In this document: positions 1 to 7,901 of the stretch, piece by piece
How positions within the stretch are numbered: the first letter of the stretch is position 1
Layout of the letters: the number at the start of each line of letters is the position of its first letter
NCBI RefSeq assembly: GCF_003353055.1
Contig: NZ_QKWJ01000086.1
Coordinates: forward strand, 1 to 32,288
DNA from: Cupriavidus lacunae
GTDB taxonomy: Bacteria; Pseudomonadota; Gammaproteobacteria; Burkholderiales; Burkholderiaceae
Direction: 5' to 3'
Length of the DNA stretch: 32,288 nt
Made by a program: the position numbers and the translations under genes
The notes under the pieces: generated by a model
What the model was told of the DNA's origin: nothing
The model's database searches: none
What the model saw: the letters and a program-made list of their open reading frames with translations, nothing else

Positions 1-122
1 ATGAGAAACAAGGCGCGTGCCTGGCTGAAACCCGACAACATGGGCATAACGATGACCCGCTTAATAACCACAAGTCATCGTTTCTCCGCCCACGCCGGGG
101 CCGGAAGGGCCTTGAAATGCTC

Positions 123-175
123 CCAAGAATCCGCTTCATCCGGCCAGGGCAAGCTGAGACGCGCAGACCCTGCAG
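123..175 (+). pseudogene. Relic of an acyl-CoA desaturase 3' region
   Basis: Positions 123-175 align with 1256-1309 inside the intact desaturase gene downstream, including an exact 18-base match (158-175 versus 1292-1309). One base is missing in the codon for the Asn after IRF, and a TGA falls a few codons later, so the copy is out of frame and dead. Bases 65-100 may also echo the region around the third histidine box, but that match is weak. The rest of 1-375 shows no convincing gene: the long plus-strand ORF at 1-360 looks non-coding, and a short hairpin (CCTGCA/TGCAGG, 338-354) lies just before the next gene's ribosome site. The alignment is direct; the origin by duplication or recombination is inferred. 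Confidence 0.6.
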
Positions 176-375
176 ACCGTACCACATGCCGCCTTGCCGC
201 GCCGCCAGTCATCCAATGTGGTGTTGACCGCTACCGTACAGACGTTTCCGTGTCGTGTGTGACAAAGTGGCACTACCCCTGCGAAAAGCCATGGGCACCT
301 CGCATGGTATGTCTGCGCGGACAGATTCACATCGCGCCTGCAGTTCATGCAGGGGAATAGTTCAAGGAGCGCATT

Positions 376-450
376 ATGAATAACATCATCTGGCTTGTCG
401 GGGCCGTCGTCATCGTTTTGTTCGTGCTTGGATACTTCGGATTGAGATAG
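376..450 (+). CDS. 24-aa single-span membrane peptide
   Basis: A 24-codon ORF has a strong ribosome site (AAGGAG, 364-369) six bases before its ATG. The product begins MNNIIW, continues as one unbroken hydrophobic stretch of about 16 residues, and ends in GYFGLR, so it is almost entirely one transmembrane helix with a basic C-terminus. I recall very similar tiny proteins, usually unannotated or called hypothetical, beside stress genes in proteobacteria, but no function is known to me. It lies 67 bases before the desaturase in the same direction and could share its transcript. It is too short for most gene finders. Position of the ribosome site, composition and context support a real gene; any role in membrane stress is inference. 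Confidence 0.65.
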   Translation: MNNIIWLVGAVVIVLFVLGYFGLR

Positions 451-517
451 AGCTTTCTGGAGCTCGGACAGGTCTCTGAGGCTTATCGACGCCGAAACTG
501 TTGCGAAGGAGCCGGCG

Positions 518-1696
518 ATGCACTTCGGCTTGCTTAGTCTCCCCTGGTGGGGTTACCCGCTTGTGACGCTGGGCTTGACCCACGTCACCATCGCGTCGGT
601 CACGATTTTCCTGCACCGTCACCAGGCCCACCGCGCCCTCGATCTGCATCCCATCGCCAGCCATTTCCTGCGCTTCTGGCTGTGGCTGACCACCGGTATG
701 GTGACCAGGGAGTGGGTGGCGATCCATCGCAAGCACCACGCCAAGTGCGAAACCCCGGAAGACCCGCACAGCCCGCAGTTCTACGGCGTCTGGCGAGTGT
801 TGCTGGAAGGTGCCGAACTCTATCGCAGTGAGGCCAGGAAGGCTGCAACGCTGGAGAGGTATGGGCACGGCACCCCCCATGACTGGATTGAGCGCAATCT
901 TTATGCGAAGCACGTCGGGCTAGGGATTGGCTTCATGCTGGCGATCGACCTGGTGCTGTTCGGCCCGATCGGACTGAGCATCTGGGCCGTGCAGATGCTG
1001 TGGGTTCCGTTCTTCGCCGCGGGCGTGATCAACGGCATCGGCCACTACTGGGGCTACCGCACGTACGCGCCGAATGACACTTCCACGAATATCGTGCCGT
1101 GGGGCATTCTGATCGGCGGCGAGGAGCTGCATAACAACCATCATGCCTACGTCAGCTCAGCCAGGCTGTCCAGTAAGTGGTGGGAAATTGACCTTGGTTG
1201 GGTGTACATCCGCTTGCTGGTGGCGCTCCGTCTTGCCAGGGTACGCAGGGTGGCGCCAAAGATCCGCTTCAATCCGGCCAGGACAGGCTGCGACGCGCAG
1301 ACCCTGCAGGCCATCTCCACGCACCGCTACCACGTACTGGCCAAGTTCGCCAGCACCCTGCGGAAAACCGCATTGGGGGAAATCCGCACCCTGCGGGCGC
1401 GTGCCCTACCGGGTCTGAATGAGGCCAAGGCGAAGGAAGCGCTCAAGCACTGGCTACAAAGGGAGGCGGGCGCCCTACCGGCGCGTGAGCGCGCAGTCCT
1501 GCACCAGGCCCTGCATGCCAGTGTGTTGCTGCGCACCGTCTACGCGATGCGCCAAGACCTCACCGCGTTGTGGAGCCGCTCTGCCATCCCGGAGGAGCAA
1601 CTGGTCAAGCAGCTGGAAGACTGGTGCCGGCGCGCCGACCAAAGCGGAATCCGTGCGTTGCAGGAGTTTTCCGGGAAGCTCCGCTGCTATGCCTGA
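518..1696 (+). CDS. desA: Acyl-CoA/phospholipid delta-9 fatty acid desaturase (DesA-like)
   Basis: This 392-aa integral membrane di-iron desaturase would introduce a cis double bond into saturated acyl chains, an oxygen-dependent way of keeping membranes fluid. All three histidine boxes are present: HRHQAH at residues 33-38, HRKHH at 70-74 and HNNHH at 205-209. Hydrophobic segments near residues 12-32, 50-65 and 130-175 fit the usual four-helix layout. The length is close to that of Pseudomonas DesA (about 394 aa), including the long basic C-terminal extension from about residue 245. The ATG has an AAGGAG-like site at 506-511. It is flanked by two mini membrane-protein genes, and a degenerate copy of its 3' part lies upstream. 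The desaturase assignment is firm; substrate (phospholipid or acyl-CoA) and regiospecificity follow from family resemblance only. Confidence 0.93.
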   Translation: MHFGLLSLPWWGYPLVTLGLTHVTIASVTIFLHRHQAHRALDLHPIASHFLRFWLWLTTGMVTREWVAIHRKHHAKCETPEDPHSPQFYGVWRVLLEGAELYRSEARKAATLERYGHGTPHDWIERNLYAKHVGLGIGFMLAIDLVLFGPIGLSIWAVQMLWVPFFAAGVINGIGHYWGYRTYAPNDTSTNIVPWGILIGGEELHNNHHAYVSSARLSSKWWEIDLGWVYIRLLVALRLARVRRVAPKIRFNPARTGCDAQTLQAISTHRYHVLAKFASTLRKTALGEIRTLRARALPGLNEAKAKEALKHWLQREAGALPARERAVLHQALHASVLLRTVYAMRQDLTALWSRSAIPEEQLVKQLEDWCRRADQSGIRALQEFSGKLRCYA

Positions 1697-1713
1697 CTAT
1701 TGGGAGACATGAA

Positions 1714-1872
1714 ATGACATTGGGAACAATACTATTGATCGTGCTCATCTTACTGCTGATCGGCGCGTTTCCAGCCTGGCCGCACAGCCGGGGGTGGGGC
1801 TACGGTCCCAGCGGTGGCCTTGGGCTGGTGCTGGTAATCCTGCTCGTACTGTTGCTGATGGGCAAGATATAG
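1714..1872 (+). CDS. DUF3309 family mini membrane protein (52 aa)
   Basis: The 52-aa product has two hydrophobic helices (about residues 4-18 and 34-50) separated by a conserved loop, WPHSRGWGYGPSGG, which is the signature of DUF3309. No function is established for this family as far as I know. It starts 17 bases after the desaturase stop with a GGAG site at 1702-1705, so it is probably on the same transcript. An upstream in-frame extension exists back to 1570, but it overlaps the desaturase and lacks family character, so the ATG at 1714 is preferred. Abundance of this family beside BON, CsbD and desaturase genes suggests an envelope-stress role, which is inference. Confidence 0.85.
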   Translation: MTLGTILLIVLILLLIGAFPAWPHSRGWGYGPSGGLGLVLVILLVLLLMGKI

Positions 1873-1966
1873 CGCGTTGCGCCGAGGTCGCGCTACTGAT
1901 GCCGTTCATGAGGCAGTGAGAACCACGTTTTCTTTTTTTCAAACATAGAGCTTGCATTCGGGGGGA

Positions 1967-1993
1967 CTCTCGACTCGGATCGAACTTCGAGAG
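1967..1993. promoter_or_regulatory. Inverted repeat upstream of the BON lipoprotein gene
   Basis: CTCTCGA (1967-1973) and TCGAGAG (1987-1993) form a perfect 7-bp inverted repeat with a 13-base spacer, followed by GGGATTTT. It lies 37 bases before the BON gene start. It could be an operator or an RNA hairpin closing the desaturase-DUF3309 transcript. A T-rich run at 1929-1939 lies further upstream. Confidence 0.3.
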
Positions 1994-2030
1994 GGATTTT
2001 CGCATTGTCATTCATCTGGAGGGCCTAGCC

Positions 2031-2348
2031 ATGAACATGACATACCTAAACCGTCTTTCCGCCTTTTTTCTAACCGTCCTGATGGCCTTTTCCCTGGGAT
2101 GCGCATCGACGCCGAAGCAAGAAGGGACTGGAGAGTATGTCGACGACACGGTCCTTACCACGAAAGTAAAGGCGGCAGTTTTCAATGAGCCGACCTTGAA
2201 GTCCGCCGAAATCAACGTCGAAACCTTCAAAGGTGCTGTCCAACTGAGCGGCTTTGTCAGGTCCCAGGCCGACGCCAACAAGGCAGTCGAGGTTGCACGT
2301 GGCGTCAAGGGGGTGAAGTCGGTCAAGAATGACATGCGGATCAAATGA
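2031..2348 (+). CDS. BON-domain lipoprotein (OsmY/DolP-like)
   Basis: A 105-aa exported lipoprotein: the hydrophobic leader ends in the lipobox SLGC with the acylated Cys at residue 24. A single BON domain follows from about residue 40 (DDTVLTTKVKAAVFNE) to the C-terminus, with the conserved G-x-V-x-L-x-G core (GAVQLSGFV) and the closing GVKSVKNDM. BON domains bind phospholipid or other envelope components; OsmY and DolP are well-studied relatives with two copies, whereas this has one. The GGAGGG site at 2018-2023 fits the ATG at 2031; an ATG at 2037 is a possible alternative. It sits between the desaturase pair and a phospholipase-D-type enzyme, consistent with envelope maintenance. A second, unrelated-looking BON gene lies at 13894-14262 on the other strand. 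Confidence 0.88.
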   Translation: MNMTYLNRLSAFFLTVLMAFSLGCASTPKQEGTGEYVDDTVLTTKVKAAVFNEPTLKSAEINVETFKGAVQLSGFVRSQADANKAVEVARGVKGVKSVKNDMRIK

Positions 2349-2619
2349 CAGTCGCTGGCCGCGAGCGATTGCCGGCCTGCGCCTCCCGTCCACCGGTGGG
2401 CGCGGGTACCGTTGCCACGCGTAAGTGATCACGCGATGGATTCGCCTCAAACCAATCGCCTGATCGCAGGCAAAGTTGAACCAGTTCGTCGCAACCGAAC
2501 GGGGGGCGTCGCGTAGATCGCGCTACACGGTGAGCTTGGTCGGAAGCGGGTGAGTGGGCCCTACCATGACGCAGTTGGCTGGTCGGACTCCGAGATATTT
2601 GCAATTGACGGAGGCAGCC

Positions 2620-4029
2620 TTGTTTCTTGAGTGGATTCACCGGTGCGATAGGCTGGGCAGGATTGCGGGATGGCTGGCGATCTCGCTTGCCGTCGCGGGC
2701 GGATGCAGCGTGTTGCCGACCATTGTCCCGGATATGAGGAGTCGCCCCGACCAGCCCGTCCAACTCGGGGGCGCGCACGGTCCGCTTTCGGCCCAGCAGA
2801 GCAAGGAAATTCTCAGTCGCCTCAAGAGCCACAGCGATGAAACAAATATCTTTGATCGGCATCTGGCGCTCGAGGCGGCCATCGTCGGCAGCCCGTTGGT
2901 GGTGGGTAACAAGGTGCTTCTGCTGCAGGACGGTCCAGCCACGTTTCAGGCCATGTTTTCCGCCATCCGCAGTGCGAAAGACCATATCAACATGGAAACC
3001 TACATTATCGAAGACGATGCGGTCGGGAATCGCTTTGCCGATGCGCTCATTGAGAAGCAGGGCCAGGGCGTGCAGGTGAATCTCATCTACGATAGCGTGG
3101 GGGCGATCAACTCACCGAAGGAGTATTTCAAGCGCCTTTCCGACAGCGGCATCAAGGTGCTGGAGTTCAATCCGGTCAACCCACTGTCCGCAAAGAAGGG
3201 GTGGGAGGTCAATCAACGCGATCACCGCAAACTGTTGATTATCGATGGTCGGATCGCCTTCCTTGGCGGGATCAATATCAGCAGCGTCTATTCCAGCGGA
3301 TCCTTCCGGCCCCAATCCAAGCGTCGGCTCGATGGAAGTCCTCCTTGGCGCGATACCCACCTGAGAGTGGAAGGGCCGGTGGTCCGCGAATTTCAGAAGC
3401 TGTTTCTGGCAACGTGGGGCAAGCAAAAAGGGGAACCGCTTGCGCCGAAGAATTATTTTCCACAACTCGGCAATACAGGAACGGAGGTCGTGCGCGCCAT
3501 CGGCAGTTCGCCTGATGAGCCCTACAGCCTCATCTACGCGACACTGCTCTCGGCAATCGGCAGCGCGGTAACCAGCGTATATTTGACCAACGCATATTTC
3601 GTCCCCGACCCGCAGTTGCTAGCCGCGCTCAAGGATGCCGCAGTTCGCGGCGTTGATGTCAAACTCATCCTCCCGAGCAAGACCGATTCGTGGCTGGTGT
3701 TCTTCGCCGGACGCTCCTTTTACGACGAGCTGTTGCGCTCCGGCGTAAAGCTCTACGAGCGGCGTGACGTGCTGCTACATTCGAAGACAGCGGTTATCGA
3801 CGGTGTCTGGTCCACCATCGGTTCGACCAACCTCGACTGGCGCAGCTTCTTGCACAACGACGAGGTCAACGCCGTCGTCCTGGGGCAGGAGTTCGGCGCG
3901 CAGATGCAAGCCATGTTCGAGGTGGATCTCGCCGCGTCCAATCCCATCACGCTTGAACAATGGAACGACCGTTCGATCGGTATGCGTATGAAGGAAATGA
4001 CCGCGCGCGTGTGGGCTTACTGGTTGTAG
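2620..4029 (+). CDS. Phospholipase D/cardiolipin synthase-like protein with signal or anchor segment
   Basis: The protein has two HKD (HxKxxxxD) motifs, the hallmark of the PLD superfamily: H202-K204-D209 (DHRKLLIIDG) and H387-K389-D394 (LHSKTAVIDG), each followed by the usual GGIN or GSTN turn. The GGIN/GSTNLDWRS pattern and the NAYFVPD segment fit bacterial cardiolipin synthases of the ClsB/ClsC type, which join phosphatidylglycerol with another phospholipid. I place the start at TTG 2620 because GGAGG (2610-2614) is well spaced and the leader then becomes a normal length, ending in AGGC with the Cys at residue 29. In-frame ATG 2566 and GTG 2554 are alternatives without clear ribosome sites. 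A lipoprotein or membrane anchor is inferred; the lipobox is imperfect. The 205 bases before 2554 hold nothing recognisable. Confidence 0.88.
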   Translation: MFLEWIHRCDRLGRIAGWLAISLAVAGGCSVLPTIVPDMRSRPDQPVQLGGAHGPLSAQQSKEILSRLKSHSDETNIFDRHLALEAAIVGSPLVVGNKVLLLQDGPATFQAMFSAIRSAKDHINMETYIIEDDAVGNRFADALIEKQGQGVQVNLIYDSVGAINSPKEYFKRLSDSGIKVLEFNPVNPLSAKKGWEVNQRDHRKLLIIDGRIAFLGGINISSVYSSGSFRPQSKRRLDGSPPWRDTHLRVEGPVVREFQKLFLATWGKQKGEPLAPKNYFPQLGNTGTEVVRAIGSSPDEPYSLIYATLLSAIGSAVTSVYLTNAYFVPDPQLLAALKDAAVRGVDVKLILPSKTDSWLVFFAGRSFYDELLRSGVKLYERRDVLLHSKTAVIDGVWSTIGSTNLDWRSFLHNDEVNAVVLGQEFGAQMQAMFEVDLAASNPITLEQWNDRSIGMRMKEMTARVWAYWL

Positions 4030-4281
4030 ATTGCATGACTGGTATGCCCGGAAAATAGGGGCGGCAGCCCCTGGCCGGCACCGATGTGACACCGGGTCTC
4101 ACGTCGTCATGTGTGCAGGCTATGCTCGGTCTGTGGGAGTTGTCCGACGCGAGTTTCGGAATTTGGATTCTGACGCCAGGCATGCAAGCGATGTAGTCTC
4201 TTTGCAGGGGCTTCGCAAAATCGCCGCTGGAAATGCCAGTACGCAACGCTGAGAAGTCCTGCTACTAATAAGGAGTGCGAC

Positions 4282-4866
4282 ATGATGACTAAATGGCTAT
4301 TCGCTGCCTTGTTTGGGATGATGGCTGTCGCGCCGGGAGGGGCTGTACTGGCACTAACCGCGCCTGCCGCGGGTTCGAAGGCAGACTACGACGCCACTGT
4401 GAAACAGGCCGACGCTGACTACAAGGCCGCCAGCGCCAAATGCGGCGGCATGATGGCCAACGCCAAGGACGTTTGCAAGGCGGAGGCCAAGCGCGATCGG
4501 GATGTCGCGAAGGCGAACGCCGAAGCCATGCGCGACGGCACCGCCCAGGCCCAGGCAAAGGCGCACAAGGTCAAGGCCGATCGAGACTACGACGTGGCTA
4601 AGGAAATGTGCGGCGACAGGAAGGGCAACGCCAAGGACGTTTGTGTGAAGGAAGCCAAGGTTGCCCACGAGAAGGCGCTTGGAGCGGTCAAGGTCGAGAA
4701 GGCCACCGACACCGGCACCAGCAAAGATGTCGCCGAGGCTCGCCGCGACGCCAAAAAGGACACCATGGACGCCAAGTACCAAGCCGACAAGGAGAAATGC
4801 GATGCCTTGTCCGGCGATGCCAAGGACAAGTGCACGGCCGACGTGAAGGCGAAGTACGGCAAGTGA
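4282..4866 (+). CDS. Secreted Cys/Lys-rich repeat protein, function unknown
   Basis: A 194-aa protein with a typical signal peptide (about 25 residues, ending near VLALTAPA) and a very Ala/Lys/Asp-rich mature part predicted to be helical. It holds three imperfect repeats of about 35-60 residues, each with a Tyr, a first Cys, then NAKDVC or DAKDKC and EAK-like residues. Two Cys per repeat give six in all, spaced 11-13 apart, which could form disulfides in the periplasm. AAGGAG at 4270-4275 is ideal for ATG 4282; ATG 4285 is also possible. I recognise similar hypothetical proteins in beta-proteobacteria but know no function. About 250 bases upstream (4030-4281) contain no recognisable gene. Confidence 0.8.
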   Translation: MMTKWLFAALFGMMAVAPGGAVLALTAPAAGSKADYDATVKQADADYKAASAKCGGMMANAKDVCKAEAKRDRDVAKANAEAMRDGTAQAQAKAHKVKADRDYDVAKEMCGDRKGNAKDVCVKEAKVAHEKALGAVKVEKATDTGTSKDVAEARRDAKKDTMDAKYQADKEKCDALSGDAKDKCTADVKAKYGK

Positions 4867-4965
4867 TCGGGCAGGGCTGGCGCCAGCATGCGAGCGCTGT
4901 CGCTCCGCGAGCAGCTTGGGCCGACATCATGGTTCTGATGTTGGCCCCTTTGGCTAGAGCACGCC

Positions 4966-5133
4966 ATGGAGTATGCAGGCGCAACAAGGGATGTGTTCAC
5001 GGATGCCAGCAGCATCAAGGCGCCGCGCGATCCCTATACCGATGGTGGCAAGGCGGGTACGTTCGATTCATACACCGATGGCACGCGGATCGGCAAGGCT
5101 GACCCGTTTACCGACGGTGCCTATGAAGGGTAA
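4966..5133 (+). pseudogene. Fragment of a TDG-repeat exported protein (55 aa)
   Basis: A short frame encodes four tandem repeats of about 10-13 residues: RDVFTDASSIKAP, RDPYTDGGKAGT, FDSYTDGTRIGK and ADPFTDGAYEG. Codon choice is regular and the frame ends in TAA. The full-length relatives that I recall from Cupriavidus/Ralstonia begin with a signal peptide; this one has none, has no ribosome site before its ATG, and meets a TGA at 4936. I therefore read it as the 3' end of a decayed gene, although a short cytoplasmic peptide cannot be excluded. It is below the size cutoff of most gene finders. The repeats are seen directly; the family recollection is weaker evidence. Confidence 0.55.
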
Positions 5134-5220
5134 CAAGATGCTCCGCCTCGACAACGCGGGTTGAACGACGATTGGCGTGGGCGCTGATTCGTGAAGAGTG
5201 TTCTATTAGGAGGGCGTGAC

Positions 5221-5650
5221 GGGCTCTGGTCCAAACCGGACGCTCGGCATTTTTTTACGAGCGCGAGCGCGCAATGGGCAAATTAGACCCATCGACTGGT
5301 TCTCCAGCGGCCGCTACTTTGACCAAGAAATCAGTGTGATGTGCGTGCGTTGGTACCTGCGTTACAAGCTCAGCCTTCGAGACCTCGTTGACATGATGGC
5401 CGAGCGAGGTCTGTCGCTTGCACACACGGCGACCACACGCTGCCTCAAGTGCTTCACGGCGGAGTTCGTCACGCGCTGGAATCGGTTTGCGAGCTCCGCT
5501 GTTCGTTCATGGCGTGTCGACGAGACGTATGTGAAGGTCCTTGACAAGTGAGTCTATCTTTACCGTGCGGTTGACCGAGCAGAAGAGACGGTCGATTTCA
5601 GGCTCAGCGCCAAGCGCGATGTCGCTGGCGGCAGGCCTTCTTCGCTACGG
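5221..5650 (+). mobile_element. Decayed IS6-family insertion sequence with broken transposase
   Basis: The frame beginning near 5216 encodes the N-terminal part of an IS6/IS26-type DDE transposase: a YFDQEI segment, then VRWYLRYKLSLRDLVDMMAE, then WRVDETYVKV with the first catalytic Asp. At 5549 the conserved Trp codon of the K-W-V-Y-L-Y-R-A-V-D motif has become TGA; the same frame resumes with VYLYRAVD and continues to about LSAKRDV. A frameshift follows (RQAFFA is in another frame) and the similarity stops near 5650, so the second Asp and the Glu are gone. GGGCTCTGGTCCAAA (5221-5235) resembles an IS6 left terminal repeat; I could not find a right end. The element is inactive. Confidence 0.8.
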
Positions 5651-5764
5651 TCATCAGGAGTCCAGGGGATTGTAGCCGCTTCGCATTCCAATTGCGACAC
5701 AACTTGCCGACGAGCCCGCGATCCCAATCCCAAAAACCCTCCGCCTTTTCGGCATGTTAGGTGG

Positions 5765-5792
5765 GCTGAAAAATAACCGCCCGCAGGCGGTT
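5765..5792 (-). terminator. Rho-independent terminator for the small membrane protein gene
   Basis: On the minus strand, AACCGCC and GGCGGTT (5792-5786 and 5781-5775) form a perfect 7-bp stem with a 4-base loop, followed directly by ATTTTT. It lies 14 bases after the stop of the gene at 5806-6045, which supports that gene being real. Confidence 0.75.
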
Positions 5793-5805
5793 CTGGCGTT
5801 CGTGG

Positions 5806-6045
5806 TCATCGTGGTCGATGCTGGACCGGCACGATCGGCCAGAGCATTGCCATGATTACTCCCTTGAACGCAGCTTTGAAGGTGTCGGCCTTTGGGAAGC
5901 CTTGGAAGACTCTCGCGTATCCAAGGCCGAACCACATGCCCGTTGCGACGGAGACGAGCGAGCTGGGCTCAAGGACGTATCCCAGCAGATGGTTCAGCCC
6001 ACCGTGGACAACGAATACGGCGATGAGGGCACGAATGTATGGCAT
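5806..6045 (-). CDS. Small membrane protein, function unknown (79 aa)
   Basis: A 79-aa protein with two or three hydrophobic segments (about residues 4-24, 30-48 and 60-72) and a basic tail; it begins MPYIRALIAVF and contains GYVLEP and GFPKADTFKAAFKG. I do not recognise the family. Support for a real gene: AGGAAG just upstream of ATG 6045, hydrophobic composition, and a clean terminator 14 bases after the stop. A longer in-frame ORF back to 6231 lacks those features and is not preferred. It stands alone between an IS6 relic and non-coding sequence. Confidence 0.6.
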   Translation of the reverse strand: MPYIRALIAVFVVHGGLNHLLGYVLEPSSLVSVATGMWFGLGYARVFQGFPKADTFKAAFKGVIMAMLWPIVPVQHRPR

Positions 6046-6837
6046 GTTCTTCTTCCTGGCAGTTTGGAAAATTCTCAGCAAGCCCGAATGAGGCGTTTTC
6101 CTTGTTGCGCAGACAACGCGCCTATGTTTGGCCTTATACATCTCGTAATATCTGCCCAAGTCCTCAAAGGCGAACGTAGTGCGAGAAATGCGTATGACGC
6201 TTTGCAATTGGCAATCGATATTGTCTGTCAAGAATGCTCAGGAAGGGCCGAGCATGAAACATGCATGAAGTTTAGGTAGACAAAGCCACAAAATCGATGT
6301 GCATACTCTGGCGCATCGAGGCGTGATGGCGGCGGCCTGCGCCGGCGGCGGTGTGGCTTTTGCGACTCCTTGTATGATCGTGCGGTGGGGACACCGGTGG
6401 CGTGGTTCGCAGCGAGACGATGCGGCGTGCCTATCCCGGATGCAAGTTGCTGCCTTCATGCCCATGAGCCTCGCGCGTCACGCTAACGCGTGACCCACTG
6501 CCACTGGGAGCGCGTGCATGGCGATGCGGCGAAAACGGCGACGAAAAACTGGGCCAGTGGCGACGTGGATGAGTAGTCCGCCGGCGATTTGGGTGGGACC
6601 AGTTTGCCCTCGACGGTGCGCGCCCTATTTGCCCCGGGGGCAACAGAGCATCAACACCAAAATTCGACCTCTCAGCAGGCCTGGTATCGGTTCATCATTG
6701 CTCGGTTCAGCGAGGTGCGCTCGTCATGGCGGGGCGCTCCCACAGGCGCTAAAGTGAGCTTAGGTTGCCCATTGACGGAGTGGTGCGGCCACCACGACCG
6801 AAACATCGCCAACGATCTGGTAGTGGCGAGGAAAATC
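6046..6837. other. 792-base stretch without a supported gene
   Basis: No ORF here has convincing codon use or family similarity on either strand. The sequence holds a perfect 7-bp inverted repeat, GTCACGC-TAAC-GCGTGAC (6477-6494), with no T-run. At about 6540-6625 there are two spaced motifs, ACTGGGCCAGTGGCGAC and GGGACCAGTTTGCCCTCGAC, that faintly recall the multiple terminal repeats of IS21-family elements. No transposase remains, so that reading is speculative. The region is probably decayed sequence. Confidence 0.4.
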
Positions 6838-7344
6838 ATGATTGAATCAACTGTTCCGAAGGCTCTGGCTTCCGTTGCAGGCAATATCCCCATGAACCGT
6901 ACGCCGAAGACGGCTCGTTACGCAACATGGTTTGCGGTACTGCTGTGTTCAGCTTATCCATATCCCGCCCTTTCGCAATCGATTCATATACAGATTCTAG
7001 GCATTCGAAGCAGCACAGGCATGGTGGCCTGCACTCTCTTTGAATCGCCAGTCGGATTCCCGGCAGACTATCTGCATTCAGCGAGGAATATCATGTCAGT
7101 AAGGGTTAAGAATAATCAGGCGCAATGCAATTTTGAAGGAATTCCCCCAGGAACGTATGCCATAGCGGTCGCACATGATGAGAATATGAACGGTAAGCTG
7201 GATACAAATGGGCTTGGAATTCCTACCGAAGGATATGGTTTTTCAAACGATGCAGTAGGATGGCTCGGCGCACCGCCGTTTTCCGCCGCCAGCTTCTCCT
7301 ACGATGGAGGGAACTTGAGTTTGACGATTAGATTGCATTACTGA
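6838..7344 (+). CDS. DUF2141 family secreted protein
   Basis: The product has a hydrophobic export signal (WFAVLLCSAYPYPALSQ) followed by a beta-rich domain of about 120 residues. Hallmarks of DUF2141 are present: the G-x-V-A-C-x-L-F segment near the mature N-terminus, FEGIPPGTYAIAVAHDENMN, then GKLDTNGLGIPTEGYGFS. These proteins are predicted periplasmic, often next to envelope or carotenoid genes, and their biochemical role is not known to me. ATG 6838 has GAGGA at 6828-6832; an internal ATG at 6892 would give a more ordinary signal peptide and is equally possible. It is a single gene: about 220 bases after it (7345-7568) contain nothing recognisable. Base composition is a little more AT-rich than its neighbours, which may point to separate acquisition. 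Confidence 0.85.
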   Translation: MIESTVPKALASVAGNIPMNRTPKTARYATWFAVLLCSAYPYPALSQSIHIQILGIRSSTGMVACTLFESPVGFPADYLHSARNIMSVRVKNNQAQCNFEGIPPGTYAIAVAHDENMNGKLDTNGLGIPTEGYGFSNDAVGWLGAPPFSAASFSYDGGNLSLTIRLHY

Positions 7345-7568
7345 ACACGATTTTTGATAATGATACCTTCTATGCAGTCGCTTTTGTCGATTACTGCCTT
7401 CCAGTCGCCCTAAAAAGTTCGGCCATCCTAATTGACGCCAGATTAGTCAGATCCAAAAAAGCCCTCTGCCGAGACTGATTACGGCAACTGGACCATATAA
7501 TTAGAATTGGTTCTGACCGGATATTCGCCAGAAAGCGGGCGAGGTCGCATTCGTGCTTCCGCTGAGCA

Positions 7569-7892
7569 CTACTTTTTTATCCACTGACCTTCAGGAGTCT
7601 TGACGAAGGATCCGGGCGCCGCCTTCTCTATGGCTTTCTGTCCCGCCAGGATCGCCACTTGCTCCAGGGTGGCGCCGTTCTTCTTGGCAATGGCGTCGTA
7701 CGCCGCGCGGCGCTTCGCATTGATATCCGCGGCAAGTTCCACTGCGTCCGGGGTCGCCTTGACAACACCCAGATAACCATCTGGCTGCTCCCCTACGAGC
7801 CCCTGTGACTTGGCATTATCCAGGCCCAATGCCATGGCCAGCGTACTGCAAGACAGCAGTAGCACCGCCGTCAATCGTGTCGCCATTTTCAT
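7569..7892 (-). CDS. ydbL: YdbL-like periplasmic protein (DUF1318)
   Basis: A 107-aa protein with a clear signal peptide (to about residue 21, LAMA) and the DUF1318 core: the GEQPDGYLGVV segment, then INAKRRAAYDAIAKKNG, then QVAILAGQKAIEKAAPG near the C-terminus. E. coli YdbL is encoded with YdbH and YnbE and acts as a periplasmic accessory, possibly a chaperone, to the YdbH-YnbE intermembrane bridge. Here it is the last gene of the same three-gene order, nine bases after ynbE, with AGGAG placed for ATG 7892. The family is established; its exact role is less well defined. Confidence 0.92.
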   Translation of the reverse strand: MKMATRLTAVLLLSCSTLAMALGLDNAKSQGLVGEQPDGYLGVVKATPDAVELAADINAKRRAAYDAIAKKNGATLEQVAILAGQKAIEKAAPGSFVKTPEGQWIKK

Positions 7893-7901
7893 CGTTGGCT
7901 C

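Noticed and set aside
1..360. 119-codon ORF at the window start
   Set aside because: It crosses the frame-broken desaturase relic and has irregular codon use; not a gene.
6540..6625. Possible IS21-family terminal repeats
   Set aside because: Only two loosely similar motifs and no transposase; too weak to call.
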